Positions 10,020 through 20,359 of a stretch of DNA of 44,901 nucleotides are shown here, piece after piece (the stretch's first letter is position 1; each line of letters starts with the position of its first letter). The translations under genes and the position numbers were made by a program. The stretch spans positions 66,656-111,556 of the forward strand of contig JAQWFB010000004.1 of NCBI GenBank assembly GCA_028704635.1, read 5' to 3'. The stretch is from Candidatus Shapirobacteria bacterium (GTDB lineage: Bacteria; Patescibacteriota; Microgenomatia; UBA12405). The notes beneath the pieces are model-generated. The model was not told the DNA's origin and did no database searches. It saw only the letters and a program-made list of their open reading frames with translations.

Positions 10020-10368
10020 CAAAATAATCCGATTTATACCATCCATTATTTGGATGTCGGTAATTTTTTATTTTTCTTCCCGACAGACAACTGGTATCGG
10101 TGGCACTAATGAAACCAATCGTTTTTTGATTTTAAAATCTTTCCACCTAATAGAGTATGCTTTTTTAGCTGGTCTACTTTCTTTAGCTATTTTTAAAAAA
10201 AAATGGGTAATTTTAATCGCCTATTTATACGCAATTTCAGATGAGATTCATCAGTCTTTCGTTCCTGGTCGTACCTCTCGTCTTCGAGATACACTAATCG
10301 ATTTGATTGGAATTTTAATCGGTATTTTTATTATCGATAAAATTTTCTCCAAAAAAAAACAAGTTTAA
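9994..10368 (+). CDS. VanZ-like family membrane protein
   Basis: FYFSSRQ... HLIEYAFLAGLL ... SDEIHQSFVPGRTSRLRDTLIDLIGILIG. Confidence 0.88.
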   Translation: MLKLKMKINKIIRFIPSIIWMSVIFYFSSRQTTGIGGTNETNRFLILKSFHLIEYAFLAGLLSLAIFKKKWVILIAYLYAISDEIHQSFVPGRTSRLRDTLIDLIGILIGIFIIDKIFSKKKQV

Positions 10369-10433
10369 GTCCTTGACTCGCTTCGGTAAAAAAGTTTTAA
10401 TGTATATCTGTTACACATTATTTTTTTATTTTT

Positions 10434-11039
10434 ATGAAAAAAATTTTTTTAAGTTTGGCGATAATTATCGCAGTTAGTAGTTTTTCATTCCTACTAACAA
10501 AAGCCTATTTTACCGATAAAAAAACTAGCAGTGGTAATACATTTACTGTTGGTACTCTCAATTTAGAAGTGGGTGGTTCCCAAAACGGCCAAATTGAACC
10601 ATTCGTTATTTCTGATTTAGGTAATGGAGAAATTACTGGTCAAAAAGTTTGGAAATTAAAAAATACGGGCAGTTTACCTGGTCAATTTATTATTAGTCTC
10701 GATAATATTTTAAATAATGAAAATGGCTGTAACACTCCAGAAAGCGAAGTTGATCAAACTTGTAATAATCCAGGCGTAGGAGAAGGGGAATTGGGTAATG
10801 TTATTAGCGCTAATTTTTATATCAATAATGTTTCCAAAATTAGTATTCCGTTAAATGAAAGCGGTGCCAAAACTCTTTCAAATTATTGGAATAACGAATT
10901 AAACACTCTCGTTTTAGAGCCAAATCAAGAAGTCGAGTTAAAAATTGAGTGGTTTGAATCCGGCTCGTACGGTAATGAAATTCAAAGCGACAGTCTTTCT
11001 TTTGATCTCAATTTTAATCTTCAACAAGTAATTCAATAG
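10434..11039 (+). CDS. SipW-dependent TasA/camelysin-like secreted protein
   Basis: signal peptide followed by KAYFTDKKTSSGNTFTVGTLNLEVGG. Confidence 0.85.
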   Translation: MKKIFLSLAIIIAVSSFSFLLTKAYFTDKKTSSGNTFTVGTLNLEVGGSQNGQIEPFVISDLGNGEITGQKVWKLKNTGSLPGQFIISLDNILNNENGCNTPESEVDQTCNNPGVGEGELGNVISANFYINNVSKISIPLNESGAKTLSNYWNNELNTLVLEPNQEVELKIEWFESGSYGNEIQSDSLSFDLNFNLQQVIQ

Positions 11040-11048
11040 ATCCAATTT

Positions 11049-11531
11049 ATGTCGAAGATTATTAATTTTTTTTTGATATTATTTTTACTTTTAATTACAA
11101 CCTTTTTTTTATTTTCCCAATTAAATTTTCCAGGAAATTATAAAATACTTTTGGTTCAATCAGGATCCATGTCACCAGTTATTAACACTGGCGATTTAGT
11201 TATTATTAAACCTAGTTCTAAATATCAAAAAGGAGATATTATTACCTTTTTATCAAAAGGAAAAATCAATATTACTCATCGTATTGTCGATATTCAAGGC
11301 AATCAAATAAATACTAAAGGTGACGCTAATCAAGTTAATGACCAGGATTTTATTGAAAAAAAACAAATTTTAGGGAAAGTTCTTTACAGTCTCCCTAATT
11401 TTGGTTATTTAGTTTTTTTTATCAAAAGTATCCCTGGCCTAATCGCTCTTATTATTATTCCTGCCACCATTATTATTTATCAAGAATTTGTCCAAATCAA
11501 AAATAATTTTAAAAAAATGTCAAAACGATAA
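11049..11531 (+). CDS. signal peptidase I, SipW/S26B type
   Basis: SGSMSPVINTGDLVII ... GDIITF ... INITHRIVDI ... TKGDAN: Ser/His ER-type catalytic pattern. Confidence 0.88.
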   Translation: MSKIINFFLILFLLLITTFFLFSQLNFPGNYKILLVQSGSMSPVINTGDLVIIKPSSKYQKGDIITFLSKGKINITHRIVDIQGNQINTKGDANQVNDQDFIEKKQILGKVLYSLPNFGYLVFFIKSIPGLIALIIIPATIIIYQEFVQIKNNFKKMSKR

Positions 11532-11533
11532 TT

Positions 11534-12085
11534 ATGTTAAGGTTATTATTCCTTTTATTTATGTTTAGTCTAACTTTAATTGGATCCACCAATGCTGATT
11601 TTGTTTTTAAAAAAACCATAAAAAATAATCAGTTTTCTGCCACCACACTTGATTTTTCTCAATTAAAAACCAGTAATAATTCAGCTGTCGAAAGTTTATT
11701 TAATATCAACGGTATTTTGGCCGGCGGTTATCAGGTCGACACTTTGAGAATAAAAAATCAAGGTGCCACCAACTTTAATTATTCTTTAACTTTTGAAAAA
11801 GTTAGTGGTGATGATAATTTTTGTAAAAACTTAGAAATTAATTTAATTAAAAATGGACAGTCGCAATACAATGGTTTTTTGGTTGATTTAAATTTAAAAA
11901 GTAGCCTTAATGCTGACCAGAGTTTTTCCGACTGGTTGGTTTTTGTAAAACTAAAAGACAATTATATAAACTCCAAATTAGAATCTTGTGATTTTAATTT
12001 AAACATAACTGGTTTTAATGATCCAGATCAAAAATCTGGATTCAAATATAAAAGATTAATTTCAAACCATATTTCTTCAATTTGA
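11534..12085 (+). CDS. second TasA-like putative SipW substrate
   Basis: signal peptide, ADFVFKKTIKNNQFSATTLDFSQL; start codon 3 nt after the sipW-like stop. Confidence 0.6.
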   Translation: MLRLLFLLFMFSLTLIGSTNADFVFKKTIKNNQFSATTLDFSQLKTSNNSAVESLFNINGILAGGYQVDTLRIKNQGATNFNYSLTFEKVSGDDNFCKNLEINLIKNGQSQYNGFLVDLNLKSSLNADQSFSDWLVFVKLKDNYINSKLESCDFNLNITGFNDPDQKSGFKYKRLISNHISSI

Positions 12086-12987
12086 TTTTTCTTTTAAAAA
12101 TAATGAAAATCATTTATACTGATAGTGTGCTAAAGAAACTCTTAACTCATTACTTCATTCCTCAACCCAAAAATAACCATCGAGCTACTGTTTTAAAACC
12201 AAATTGTTTAATTTTCCTTTTAGTCCTTTATTTATTGAGTCAGTCGATTATTAAAAGTTTAACAATTGTCAAACCAGGTATTCTTGGTTATTCTTCAGAA
12301 ATTACCGCCCAAAAAGTTCTTGATCAAACCAACAATGAAAGAATAAAACTTGGTTTAGAGCCTCTTGTTTATAATTCTGTTCTTTCGGAATCAGCTAAGG
12401 AAAAGGCCGACGACATGTTCACTAACAATTATTGGGCTCACAATTCACCTCAAGGAAAAACTCCATGGACTTTTTTTGACGCCGTTGGTTATAAATATTC
12501 AACCGCTGGTGAAAATTTGGCCAAAGACTTTTACAACACCGATTCATTAGTTTCCGCCTGGATGAATTCTCCCACACATAAGGAAAATATCATCAACACG
12601 AAATACAAAGAAATTGGTATTGCTGTTGTCAATGGCACTCTTGGTGATATTAAAACCACACTAGTCGTTCAACATTTTGGCACCCCTCTTACGGCAACTA
12701 CCAAAGAGATTATCTCTCCAAAATCGAACGACATCGTCGTCCCAGAAGTTCTGTCTCAAACCAGTGTTTTATCCAGTCAAAATGAAAAATTAATCAGTCC
12801 ACTAACTCTCAGTAAAATTTTTAGTTCTGTTATTTTTATTATTCTGATGGTAGTACTTTTTATAGATGGTTTTATTACTGTTAAAAATAACATTCATCGC
12901 TTAACCGGTTCCACTGTTGGTCATATTGGTTTTCTATTCTTTATCTTTTTATTAATGATTTTTAACCAACAAGGGAGTATTTTCTAA
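12082..12987 (+). CDS. CAP/SCP-domain protein with TM segments
   Basis: NNERIKLGLEPLVYNSVLSESAKEKADDM...WAHNSPQG...AGENLAKDF...WMNSPTHKENIINTKYKEIGIAV. Confidence 0.92.
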   Translation: MIFLLKIMKIIYTDSVLKKLLTHYFIPQPKNNHRATVLKPNCLIFLLVLYLLSQSIIKSLTIVKPGILGYSSEITAQKVLDQTNNERIKLGLEPLVYNSVLSESAKEKADDMFTNNYWAHNSPQGKTPWTFFDAVGYKYSTAGENLAKDFYNTDSLVSAWMNSPTHKENIINTKYKEIGIAVVNGTLGDIKTTLVVQHFGTPLTATTKEIISPKSNDIVVPEVLSQTSVLSSQNEKLISPLTLSKIFSSVIFIILMVVLFIDGFITVKNNIHRLTGSTVGHIGFLFFIFLLMIFNQQGSIF

Positions 12988-13256
12988 TGATCATTCCAAA
13001 AGAAATTAAACAAAAACCAGTAGAATATATTTTTTTATTATTAATCTTTATTATTGGATTTTTTTTATACGTTTTTATTAATAACTCCCAAACTAGAATA
13101 TGGATAGTTTCCGGAGTTGTTCTATCCTATTTTGGTTGGAGTTTATATCACCACCAAAAAAGGGGAGATTTACACACTTCAATTATCATTGAATATTTAC
13201 TTATTATTTTGTTTGGGCTTGTTTTTCTTTTATTTGATCCATTTGCCATTTTTTAA
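12987..13256 (+). CDS. small membrane protein (89 aa)
   Basis: hydrophobic ORF overlapping the upstream stop; converges with and overlaps trmD. Confidence 0.55.
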   Translation: MIIPKEIKQKPVEYIFLLLIFIIGFFLYVFINNSQTRIWIVSGVVLSYFGWSLYHHQKRGDLHTSIIIEYLLIILFGLVFLLFDPFAIF

Positions 13257-13932
13257 TTTTTTTTGGGTCGCCACTTACTAAAACTTCTGGTACTTTATAA
13301 CCCATAAAATCTTGAGGTCTAGTATATTGGGGATATTCAACTGTTCTTATTTTTTTTCCATCAATTTCAATTTCAGACCAGCTTTCAATTTGACTCGATT
13401 TATCTTTTCCTAATACTCCTGGAACCAATCTTGCCACCGCATCAGTTATTACCATTGCTGGTAATTCTCCTCCAGTTAATACATAGTCGCCTATCGATAT
13501 TTCCTCATCTACCATAAAATCAGAGATTCTTTGATCAAATCCTTCATAATGTCCAGCAATCAAAATTAAATTATCCAATTTAGCCAATTCTTCAGCCTTT
13601 TTCTGATCAAACTTTCTTCCTCTCGCCGACATCAAAATTATCTTCGATTTTAGACCTCTCCCTTTTTTAAGGGGAGATGTCGCTTTAGCGACAGAGAGGT
13701 TTTGATTTTTAATTGTTTTTAAAGCATTAAACACCGGTTCTGGCCGAATCAACATTCCTACATCGCCTCCAAATGGCTTATCATCTACCGATCCATAACT
13801 ATCTATCGCCCAATCCCTCAAATTATGAATTTTTAAATTAATAATTTTATTTTTTATTGCTCGATTAATTATGCTTTCAGCAAAAGGTGACTCAAACATT
13901 TTAGGGAACAATGTGACAATATCTATATTCAT
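13204..13932 (-). CDS. trmD: tRNA (guanine-N1-)-methyltransferase
   Basis: MNIDIVTLFPKMFESPF, GHYEGFDQRI, SIGDYVLTGGELPAM. Confidence 0.96.
   Translation of the reverse strand: MNIDIVTLFPKMFESPFAESIINRAIKNKIINLKIHNLRDWAIDSYGSVDDKPFGGDVGMLIRPEPVFNALKTIKNQNLSVAKATSPLKKGRGLKSKIILMSARGRKFDQKKAEELAKLDNLILIAGHYEGFDQRISDFMVDEEISIGDYVLTGGELPAMVITDAVARLVPGVLGKDKSSQIESWSEIEIDGKKIRTVEYPQYTRPQDFMGYKVPEVLVSGDPKKIKKWQMDQIKEKQAQTK
13652..13701. repeat. multi-hairpin repeat in frame inside trmD
   Basis: outer ACCTCTC/GAGAGGT; inner CCCTT-tttt-AAGGG and TGTCGCT-tt-AGCGACA. Confidence 0.85.
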
Positions 13933-13968
13933 ACCAATATTTTATCATTTGCGATATACTGATTTATT

Positions 13969-15159
13969 ATGAAACAACAAAATACTGCAGTCATCGTTAT
14001 TCCGACCTACAATGAAGCCGATAATATCGGCAAAATGATTGAATATCTTAATACCAAAACTTTTCCCAATATCGTCGCTAAGAAAGGCGATTTGACTCAA
14101 AACTGGGATATGAAAATTTTAGTCGTTGATGGAAATTCTCCCGATGGTACTGGAAAAGTTGTCGAAAAAGAAGCTAAAAAATATAACAATACTTTTCTCT
14201 TAACTGAAACCAGTAAAGATGGTATCGGTGCTGCCTATCTCAAAGGTTTTAAATACGCCATTGATAAATTAAATGCGGATTTTGTTTTTGAATTTGATGG
14301 TGATTTTCAACATCCTCCAGAAACCATTCCTTTAATGCTTAAAGCCATAGAGGAAGGTTATGATTATGTCATTGGTTCTCGTAAAATCAAAGGCGGTTCT
14401 AACCCAAAAGGTTGGGGTTTTAAACGAGTTTTCTTCAGCGAATTTGGTGGTTTTGTTGCCCGATTCATTATGTTTTTTCCTTTCAAAAATTTCTTTAAAG
14501 TTACCGATCCTACTACTGGTCTAAAAGTTACCCGAGTCAAAGGTTTTGTTGACAAAATGGATTTGGATTGGAAAGGCGATCGATTATTAACTAAAAGTTT
14601 TGGTTATAAACTCCAGCTTCTTTTTGAAACTTTAAAAATGGGTGCTAAATTTAAAGAGGTCCCACTTAATTTTCATGTTAGAAATGCCGGTGAGTCAAAA
14701 ATAGAAGCAAAAACTGCCAAAGATATTTTTAGAGTTGCCATTCTTCTTCGTTGGTATGATGATTTCACTCAAAAGTTTTTAAAATTTGGAACAGTTGGGT
14801 TTATTGGATTTATTATTAATGCTATTTTTCTAAATTTATTTTCTACATTTTTAAATAAACCTTGGCCTTGGACATTTTCTGCCGAAATTGCCATCATTAG
14901 CAATTTTACTTTAAATAATCTTTGGACTTTTAGATCACAGCAAATCTTTGGACCAAGCAGATTAATCAAAAAATTCTTCCAATTTAATTTAAGTTCTGCT
15001 GGTGCCATCGTTATTCAAACTATTTTTGGAACCCTAGCAGAATATCTTTTTGGCCCAGGGAATAAAACATTATATTTAGCCGTAATTATCGTATTTTTAG
15101 TTCTACCATACAATTGGACTATGTACAATCTGGTCATTTGGAAAAACAAAAAGAAATAA
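13969..15159 (+). CDS. GT2 glycosyltransferase (dolichyl-phosphate mannosyltransferase-like) fused to a GtrA-like membrane domain
   Basis: [40 protein letters not shown]-terminal [18 protein letters not shown]...[12 protein letters not shown]. Confidence 0.92.
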   Translation: MKQQNTAVIVIPTYNEADNIGKMIEYLNTKTFPNIVAKKGDLTQNWDMKILVVDGNSPDGTGKVVEKEAKKYNNTFLLTETSKDGIGAAYLKGFKYAIDKLNADFVFEFDGDFQHPPETIPLMLKAIEEGYDYVIGSRKIKGGSNPKGWGFKRVFFSEFGGFVARFIMFFPFKNFFKVTDPTTGLKVTRVKGFVDKMDLDWKGDRLLTKSFGYKLQLLFETLKMGAKFKEVPLNFHVRNAGESKIEAKTAKDIFRVAILLRWYDDFTQKFLKFGTVGFIGFIINAIFLNLFSTFLNKPWPWTFSAEIAIISNFTLNNLWTFRSQQIFGPSRLIKKFFQFNLSSAGAIVIQTIFGTLAEYLFGPGNKTLYLAVIIVFLVLPYNWTMYNLVIWKNKKK

Positions 15160-15178
15160 TTATAGTAAAATATACTTT

Positions 15179-15898
15179 ATGAAAGGAATTATTTTAGCTG
15201 GTGGTCGAGCTACTCGTTTACGTCCACTAACCACCATTACTTCAAAACAGCTTTTGCCGGTTTACGACAAACCGATGATTTACTATCCAATCGAAACTTT
15301 AATTAAAGCCGGGATTACTGATATATTAATTATAATTGCCCCAGATTATTCTGGTCATTTCCTAAATCTTTTAGGTGATGGTAAAGAATTTGGTGCCCGT
15401 TTTAGTTATGCAGTCCAAAAAGAACCAAAAGGTTTAGCCGATGCTTTTATTATCGGAGAGGATTTTATCGGCGATGATAATGTCACCATGATTTTAGGTG
15501 ATAATATTTTTGATCAAGATTTTTCTAAAGAAATTAAAGAGTTTAAAAGTGGCGCCATGGTTTTTGCTAAACAAGTTGAAGATCCAGAGCGTTTTGGTGT
15601 TGTTGAGTTTGATCAAAATATGAAAGCCATTTCTATTGAAGAAAAACCAGATAATCCCAAAAGTAATTATGCTGTTGTTGGCCTTTACACTTACGATAAT
15701 CGTATCGTTGAATATGCTAAAAATTTAAAACCATCACCCCGCGGCGAAATTGAAATCACTGATTTAAACAACATTTATCTCCAAAACGGAGAAATGAAAG
15801 TTAAGATTTTTGACACTCTTTGGGAAGATGCTGGTACATTTGATTCCCTTCTGAGAGTCAGTAATATCATGGCTGAGAAATCTAAGTCTAAACAGTAA
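15179..15898 (+). CDS. rmlA: glucose-1-phosphate thymidylyltransferase (short form)
   Basis: [46 protein letters not shown]. Confidence 0.92.
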   Translation: MKGIILAGGRATRLRPLTTITSKQLLPVYDKPMIYYPIETLIKAGITDILIIIAPDYSGHFLNLLGDGKEFGARFSYAVQKEPKGLADAFIIGEDFIGDDNVTMILGDNIFDQDFSKEIKEFKSGAMVFAKQVEDPERFGVVEFDQNMKAISIEEKPDNPKSNYAVVGLYTYDNRIVEYAKNLKPSPRGEIEITDLNNIYLQNGEMKVKIFDTLWEDAGTFDSLLRVSNIMAEKSKSKQ

Positions 15899-17294
15899 TC
15901 AGGCTGATATCGCTAGTTGACCCACTCTCCATCCAATTATTTCCATGGATAATAATTATATTTTCTCCGTTATTTATAAAATCAAATCCGATTAATTCAT
16001 CTATTAATTTTTTAGTTATTTTAAAATTATTTTCTTCAAACTTTTTATAATAAGGGTTTACTCCGTAACTCATCAATAATTTTCCAGCAATATCTCTTTT
16101 ATCAGTTATCACCACTATTGGAATATTTAATCTGTATTTTGAAAAAATTCTAGCAGTGTTTCCAGATTGAGTAAAAATAATAACCGCCTTGATTGGTAAT
16201 TTTTTATTATTTTTAATAATATTTACAGCTGCGTCAACCAAAATTTCAGTCGAATTTTCTGGTTCCACTTTTATTTCCCGGATATTGCCATTATTTTCTG
16301 AAAAAACGGCAATATTTGTCATTTCAGATACCACTCTGGCTGGGTATTTCCCCACAGCTGTCTCTTCTGATAACATCAAAGCATCGGTTCCGTCAAAAAC
16401 AGCATTTGAAACATCGGTCGCTTCGGCTCTTGTCGGTCTATGATTTTCAATCATAGATTTAAGCATTTGAGTTGCCACAATCACTGGTTTATTATTTTTT
16501 CTAGATAAATCGATTATTGTTTTTTGCCAAAAAGCCAATTCTCTTATCGGTACTTCAATTCCTAAATCACCCCTAGCCACCATTATCCCGTCTGCAATCG
16601 AAATTATCTCTTCAAGATTTTTAAGTGCACTAGCATTTTCAATTTTAGCTATTACTCCAATTTTAGGATTTATTTTATGTAATAATTTTTTCAATATCAC
16701 CACATCCTCTTTATTTCTAACAAATGACAGTGCAATATAATCTATTTTTAATTCATCTATTCTTGCCAATGCTTCCATATCTCTGTTGGCCAAAAGTGGT
16801 AAATCAAAACTTCTAGTTGGAACATTCAAACTTTTTCTATTTTTTATTATGTAATTTCTTTCAGCTTTTGCCTCTAAAATATTTCCATTTTTACCAATTA
16901 TTTTTAATTCCAAATCACCATCATCCAAAAAAACAACATCACCAATTTTAATTTGTTTTATTACTAAAGACGGGTTAATTTTTATATTTTTTTCATTTTC
17001 TATAAATTTATCGGTAACAAAAACAGATTCTCCTGCTTCAATTTTTAAATCGTCCTCATTTTTAGTTTCCACTCTAAGCTCTGGACCTTGAAAATCAACT
17101 ATAATTCCAATTTTTTTATTTAGTTTTTTTGCAACTTCTTTCGCTTTTGTAATTGTTTTCTTATGCCAATCAAAATTATTGTGTTTTAAATTAAAACGAA
17201 ATAAATCTGCTCCATTTTTTATCAACTGCTCCAACACCTCTTCTGATTCTGAAGATGGTCCAATTGTTGCTACAATTTTAGTTTTTTTATTCAT
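15888..17294 (-). CDS. pyk: pyruvate kinase
   Basis: [66 protein letters not shown]. Confidence 0.97.
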   Translation of the reverse strand: MNKKTKIVATIGPSSESEEVLEQLIKNGADLFRFNLKHNNFDWHKKTITKAKEVAKKLNKKIGIIVDFQGPELRVETKNEDDLKIEAGESVFVTDKFIENEKNIKINPSLVIKQIKIGDVVFLDDGDLELKIIGKNGNILEAKAERNYIIKNRKSLNVPTRSFDLPLLANRDMEALARIDELKIDYIALSFVRNKEDVVILKKLLHKINPKIGVIAKIENASALKNLEEIISIADGIMVARGDLGIEVPIRELAFWQKTIIDLSRKNNKPVIVATQMLKSMIENHRPTRAEATDVSNAVFDGTDALMLSEETAVGKYPARVVSEMTNIAVFSENNGNIREIKVEPENSTEILVDAAVNIIKNNKKLPIKAVIIFTQSGNTARIFSKYRLNIPIVVITDKRDIAGKLLMSYGVNPYYKKFEENNFKITKKLIDELIGFDFINNGENIIIIHGNNWMESGSTSDISLITV

Positions 17295-17348
17295 GTTGAT
17301 ATTAAAATCATACCATTTGCCCTAATTAAATATGGTACTATATTTAAT

Positions 17349-17888
17349 ATGACCCAAAATAATAATGATGTTTGTCCAAAATGCGGTGCTGCTTTAAGCG
17401 AAATAATTGAAACTCCAACCGGTCGTCGTCTTCAGCGATGTTCCACTGGATCTTGGAATCCTCAAACTCACAAAACTGAAGGCTGTGATTATGTTAAATG
17501 GCTTGAAGTTGAACCAAAAGAATTAGATGAAAAATGCCCAAAATGTGGTGCTCCTTTAGTTTTACAAGTCACTCGATTCGGTAAAAAAATGAAAAAGTGT
17601 AGTGCTGGTACTTGGAATAAAGAAACCAAAAAAGTAGAAGGTTGTGATTTTGTTGAGTGGATCAACGGCACCACTGAGTCTATAGATGAAAAATGTCCAA
17701 AATGTGGTGAACCTTTAGTTCTTTTTACCACTGCCAACGGTAAAAAAATGAAAAAATGTTCCACCTCGGGTTGGGACAAAGAAGCTAAAAAAGCCACCGG
17801 TTGTGATTATATTCTTTGGTTAAAAGCCAACCAAGTTTCCAGTGATAATGGCGAAGAATACTTGCCACCACCAGAAGAAGAATTCTAA
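17349..17888 (+). CDS. triple C4 zinc-finger protein (topoisomerase I C-terminal zinc-ribbon-like)
   Basis: three tandem CPKCG...GKKMKKCS...W...GCD(Y/F)..W repeats. Confidence 0.85.
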   Translation: MTQNNNDVCPKCGAALSEIIETPTGRRLQRCSTGSWNPQTHKTEGCDYVKWLEVEPKELDEKCPKCGAPLVLQVTRFGKKMKKCSAGTWNKETKKVEGCDFVEWINGTTESIDEKCPKCGEPLVLFTTANGKKMKKCSTSGWDKEAKKATGCDYILWLKANQVSSDNGEEYLPPPEEEF

Positions 17889-18710
17889 ATGTTGCTTTCT
17901 CAAAACTTTATTAAAGACCCATTTGTTGTCAAAGAGCTTTTAGCCGTTAGCTCTATCAATTCCAATGATTTAGTTGTCGAAATCGGTCCAGGCAGGGGAA
18001 TTATCACTAAAGAATTAATTTTAAAAGCTAAAGAAGTTGTTGCTATTGAAAAAGATTTAGACTTATATCAAAGTCTAATTGAAAAATTTAAAGATACCAA
18101 AAATTTAAAAATTTTAAATAAAGATTTTTTAAACTGGAATTTACCTACCTTGCCCTATAAAGTTTTTTCTAATATTCCTTTCAATATTACTGCCGAAATT
18201 ATTGATAAATTTCTCAAATCAACTAATCACCCCACTGAAATTTATTTCATTCTTCAAACCGAAGCTGCCCAAAAATATCAAGGTGGGGAAATCGAAACCC
18301 AAAGCTCCATTCTGGCAAAAATTTTTTATGATGTCGAAATTTTAGGTGAAATTGATCGCACTGCTTTCACTCCTAAGCCCCAAATCAATATTAGTTTCAT
18401 AAAATTCACCCTAAAAAACCAAGATCTAATTGACCAAGAAATTTATCAGCAATTTCGCGATTTTGTTATTTATGGTTTTAATCAATGGAAAGCTGATATT
18501 TTTAATGCCTACAAAAAAATTTTTTCTTATCAACAATTTAAATTAATTAACCAAAAATTAAAAATTAATCAATTAAAACCCAGCCAGTTAAAATTAAACC
18601 AATGGTTTGATTTTTTTGATATTTATCAAAAATTTGCGCCAGTTTCTAAAAAAGATTTGATTGATGGTTTTGAAAGTAAATATTTGAGAAAAATTAGAGT
18701 TAGAATATAA
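17889..18710 (+). CDS. rsmA: 16S rRNA (adenine1518/1519-N6)-dimethyltransferase
   Basis: SQNFIKDPFVVKELL, VVEIGPGRGIIT, VFSNIPFNIT. Confidence 0.93.
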   Translation: MLLSQNFIKDPFVVKELLAVSSINSNDLVVEIGPGRGIITKELILKAKEVVAIEKDLDLYQSLIEKFKDTKNLKILNKDFLNWNLPTLPYKVFSNIPFNITAEIIDKFLKSTNHPTEIYFILQTEAAQKYQGGEIETQSSILAKIFYDVEILGEIDRTAFTPKPQINISFIKFTLKNQDLIDQEIYQQFRDFVIYGFNQWKADIFNAYKKIFSYQQFKLINQKLKINQLKPSQLKLNQWFDFFDIYQKFAPVSKKDLIDGFESKYLRKIRVRI

Positions 18711-18714
18711 ACTA

Positions 18715-19839
18715 GTGACCCGAAAAAAAATTATATTAATTACTACCGCTGCTTTATTTCTTTGTATCCTTATTTTTTTTACAGTATTTGCTTTTTTAAA
18801 ATATAAACAAGTCGTTGTTAAAGTTAATAAAGATGCAACCCCAGCCAATATTTCACCCACTCCCACTCCCGATCCAGACCGACCTTTTTCTATTTTGTTA
18901 ATGGGCTATGGTGGTGGCGTTCATGAAGGCGGCACTCTAACTGATTCTATAATTGTCGCTTTATTTATTCCCAAAGAAAAAAAGATTAAATTAATTTCTA
19001 TTCCTCGTGATCTTTGGGTACCAATACCAATCGCTGTCGGTGAAACTAAAATGCTTAAAGTTAATGAAGCTTATTCAATTGGTCTTGATGATAAAAAATA
19101 TCGAGACAAAGAAACTCAATTTACTGGTAAAGCTGGTGGTGGTCAAATGGCAAAATCAGTTTTATCACAAGTGGTCGGTTTTTCTATTGATAACTTTGCT
19201 ACTATTAATTTTAGTGGTTTTTTAAAAACCATCGACACCCTTGGAGGCATTGAAGTTAATGTTCAAAAAACTTTTGACGATTTTTTATATCCTATCGAAG
19301 AAAAAACCACTGACACTTGTGGTAAGTCAGATGAAGAAATCACTGCTTTAACTGCCACAGTCTCGGCTGGAAAATTAGAAGAATATTTTGAATGTCGTTA
19401 CGAACATCTTCATTTTGATAAAGGTTTACAGACCATGGACAGCGCCACAGCACTCAAATTTGTCCGTTCTCGCCATTCACAAGAGGATGGGGGAGATTTT
19501 AATCGCTCTGCTCGCCAAAAAATAGTTATTGAAGCTGTTAAGAAAAAAATTATTTCTCTGAATTTTGTCCCTAAAATAATTCCACTTATCAATTCCTTAG
19601 CGGGCAATCTAACCACCGATATCGACCTAAATAAAATGGAAGAACTTCTTTCCAGGTCTGACGAATATCAAACTTACAAAATTGAATCATTTCCAATTAC
19701 CGACCAGAACTTTTTAATGAACTCTAAAAGTAGTATTGGTCAATTTATTTTAATCCCAAAATTAGGCGAAAATAATTGGACCGACATTCAAAAATTCATT
19801 TCCCAACCAACCGCCACTTCTTCTGCTTCTATTGAATAA
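18715..19839 (+). CDS. LytR-CpsA-Psr (LCP) family protein, GTG start
   Basis: PFSILLMGYGG...TDSIIVALFIPKEKKIKLISIPRDLWV; FVRSRHSQEDGGDFNRSARQKIVIEAV. Confidence 0.94.
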   Translation: MTRKKIILITTAALFLCILIFFTVFAFLKYKQVVVKVNKDATPANISPTPTPDPDRPFSILLMGYGGGVHEGGTLTDSIIVALFIPKEKKIKLISIPRDLWVPIPIAVGETKMLKVNEAYSIGLDDKKYRDKETQFTGKAGGGQMAKSVLSQVVGFSIDNFATINFSGFLKTIDTLGGIEVNVQKTFDDFLYPIEEKTTDTCGKSDEEITALTATVSAGKLEEYFECRYEHLHFDKGLQTMDSATALKFVRSRHSQEDGGDFNRSARQKIVIEAVKKKIISLNFVPKIIPLINSLAGNLTTDIDLNKMEELLSRSDEYQTYKIESFPITDQNFLMNSKSSIGQFILIPKLGENNWTDIQKFISQPTATSSASIE

Positions 19840-19840
19840 T

Positions 19841-20359
19841 TTATTTTAAAATTCCTTTCAATACCAAATCTTGAATTTCTTTTGCCTTAACATCTTTGCA
19901 ATTCAAACAAGTCATTGCTGTTAACCAAAACAAAGACACTGAAGCCGTGTTGGTATTCAAATTTTTTCTAAATTCTCCTTTAGTAATTCCTTTATTTAAA
20001 ACCCCCTCAATAACGTTAAAAGAAGTTATTTTATTAATCGTGTCACCTAAATAAACTAAAAATAAATCTCTGTATTTATGAATAAAATCAACTTCTATCT
20101 CAATAATTTTTTCAATTTTTTCTCTTTCAGTTTTCAAATTTTCTATTTTCTTTTCAACTATTTTTTCAAATCTTTTATGTGCTTCAGAAACTATCTCTTC
20201 AAACAATTCATTTTTAGATTTAAAATGATAAAAAACCGTTCCTTTGGCAACTTTTGCTTTCAGAGCAATTGCGTCAATTGACGCTTTTTCAAAACCATCT
20301 CTAGCAAATTCAGAAATTGCAGCTGAAATTATTTTTTCTTTTTTGTTTTTAAGCAACAT
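19841..20359 (-). CDS. TetR/AcrR family transcriptional regulator
   Basis: KEKIISAAISEFARDGFEKASIDAIALKAKVAKGTVFYHFKSKNELFEEIV. Confidence 0.93.
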   Translation of the reverse strand: MLLKNKKEKIISAAISEFARDGFEKASIDAIALKAKVAKGTVFYHFKSKNELFEEIVSEAHKRFEKIVEKKIENLKTEREKIEKIIEIEVDFIHKYRDLFLVYLGDTINKITSFNVIEGVLNKGITKGEFRKNLNTNTASVSLFWLTAMTCLNCKDVKAKEIQDLVLKGILK

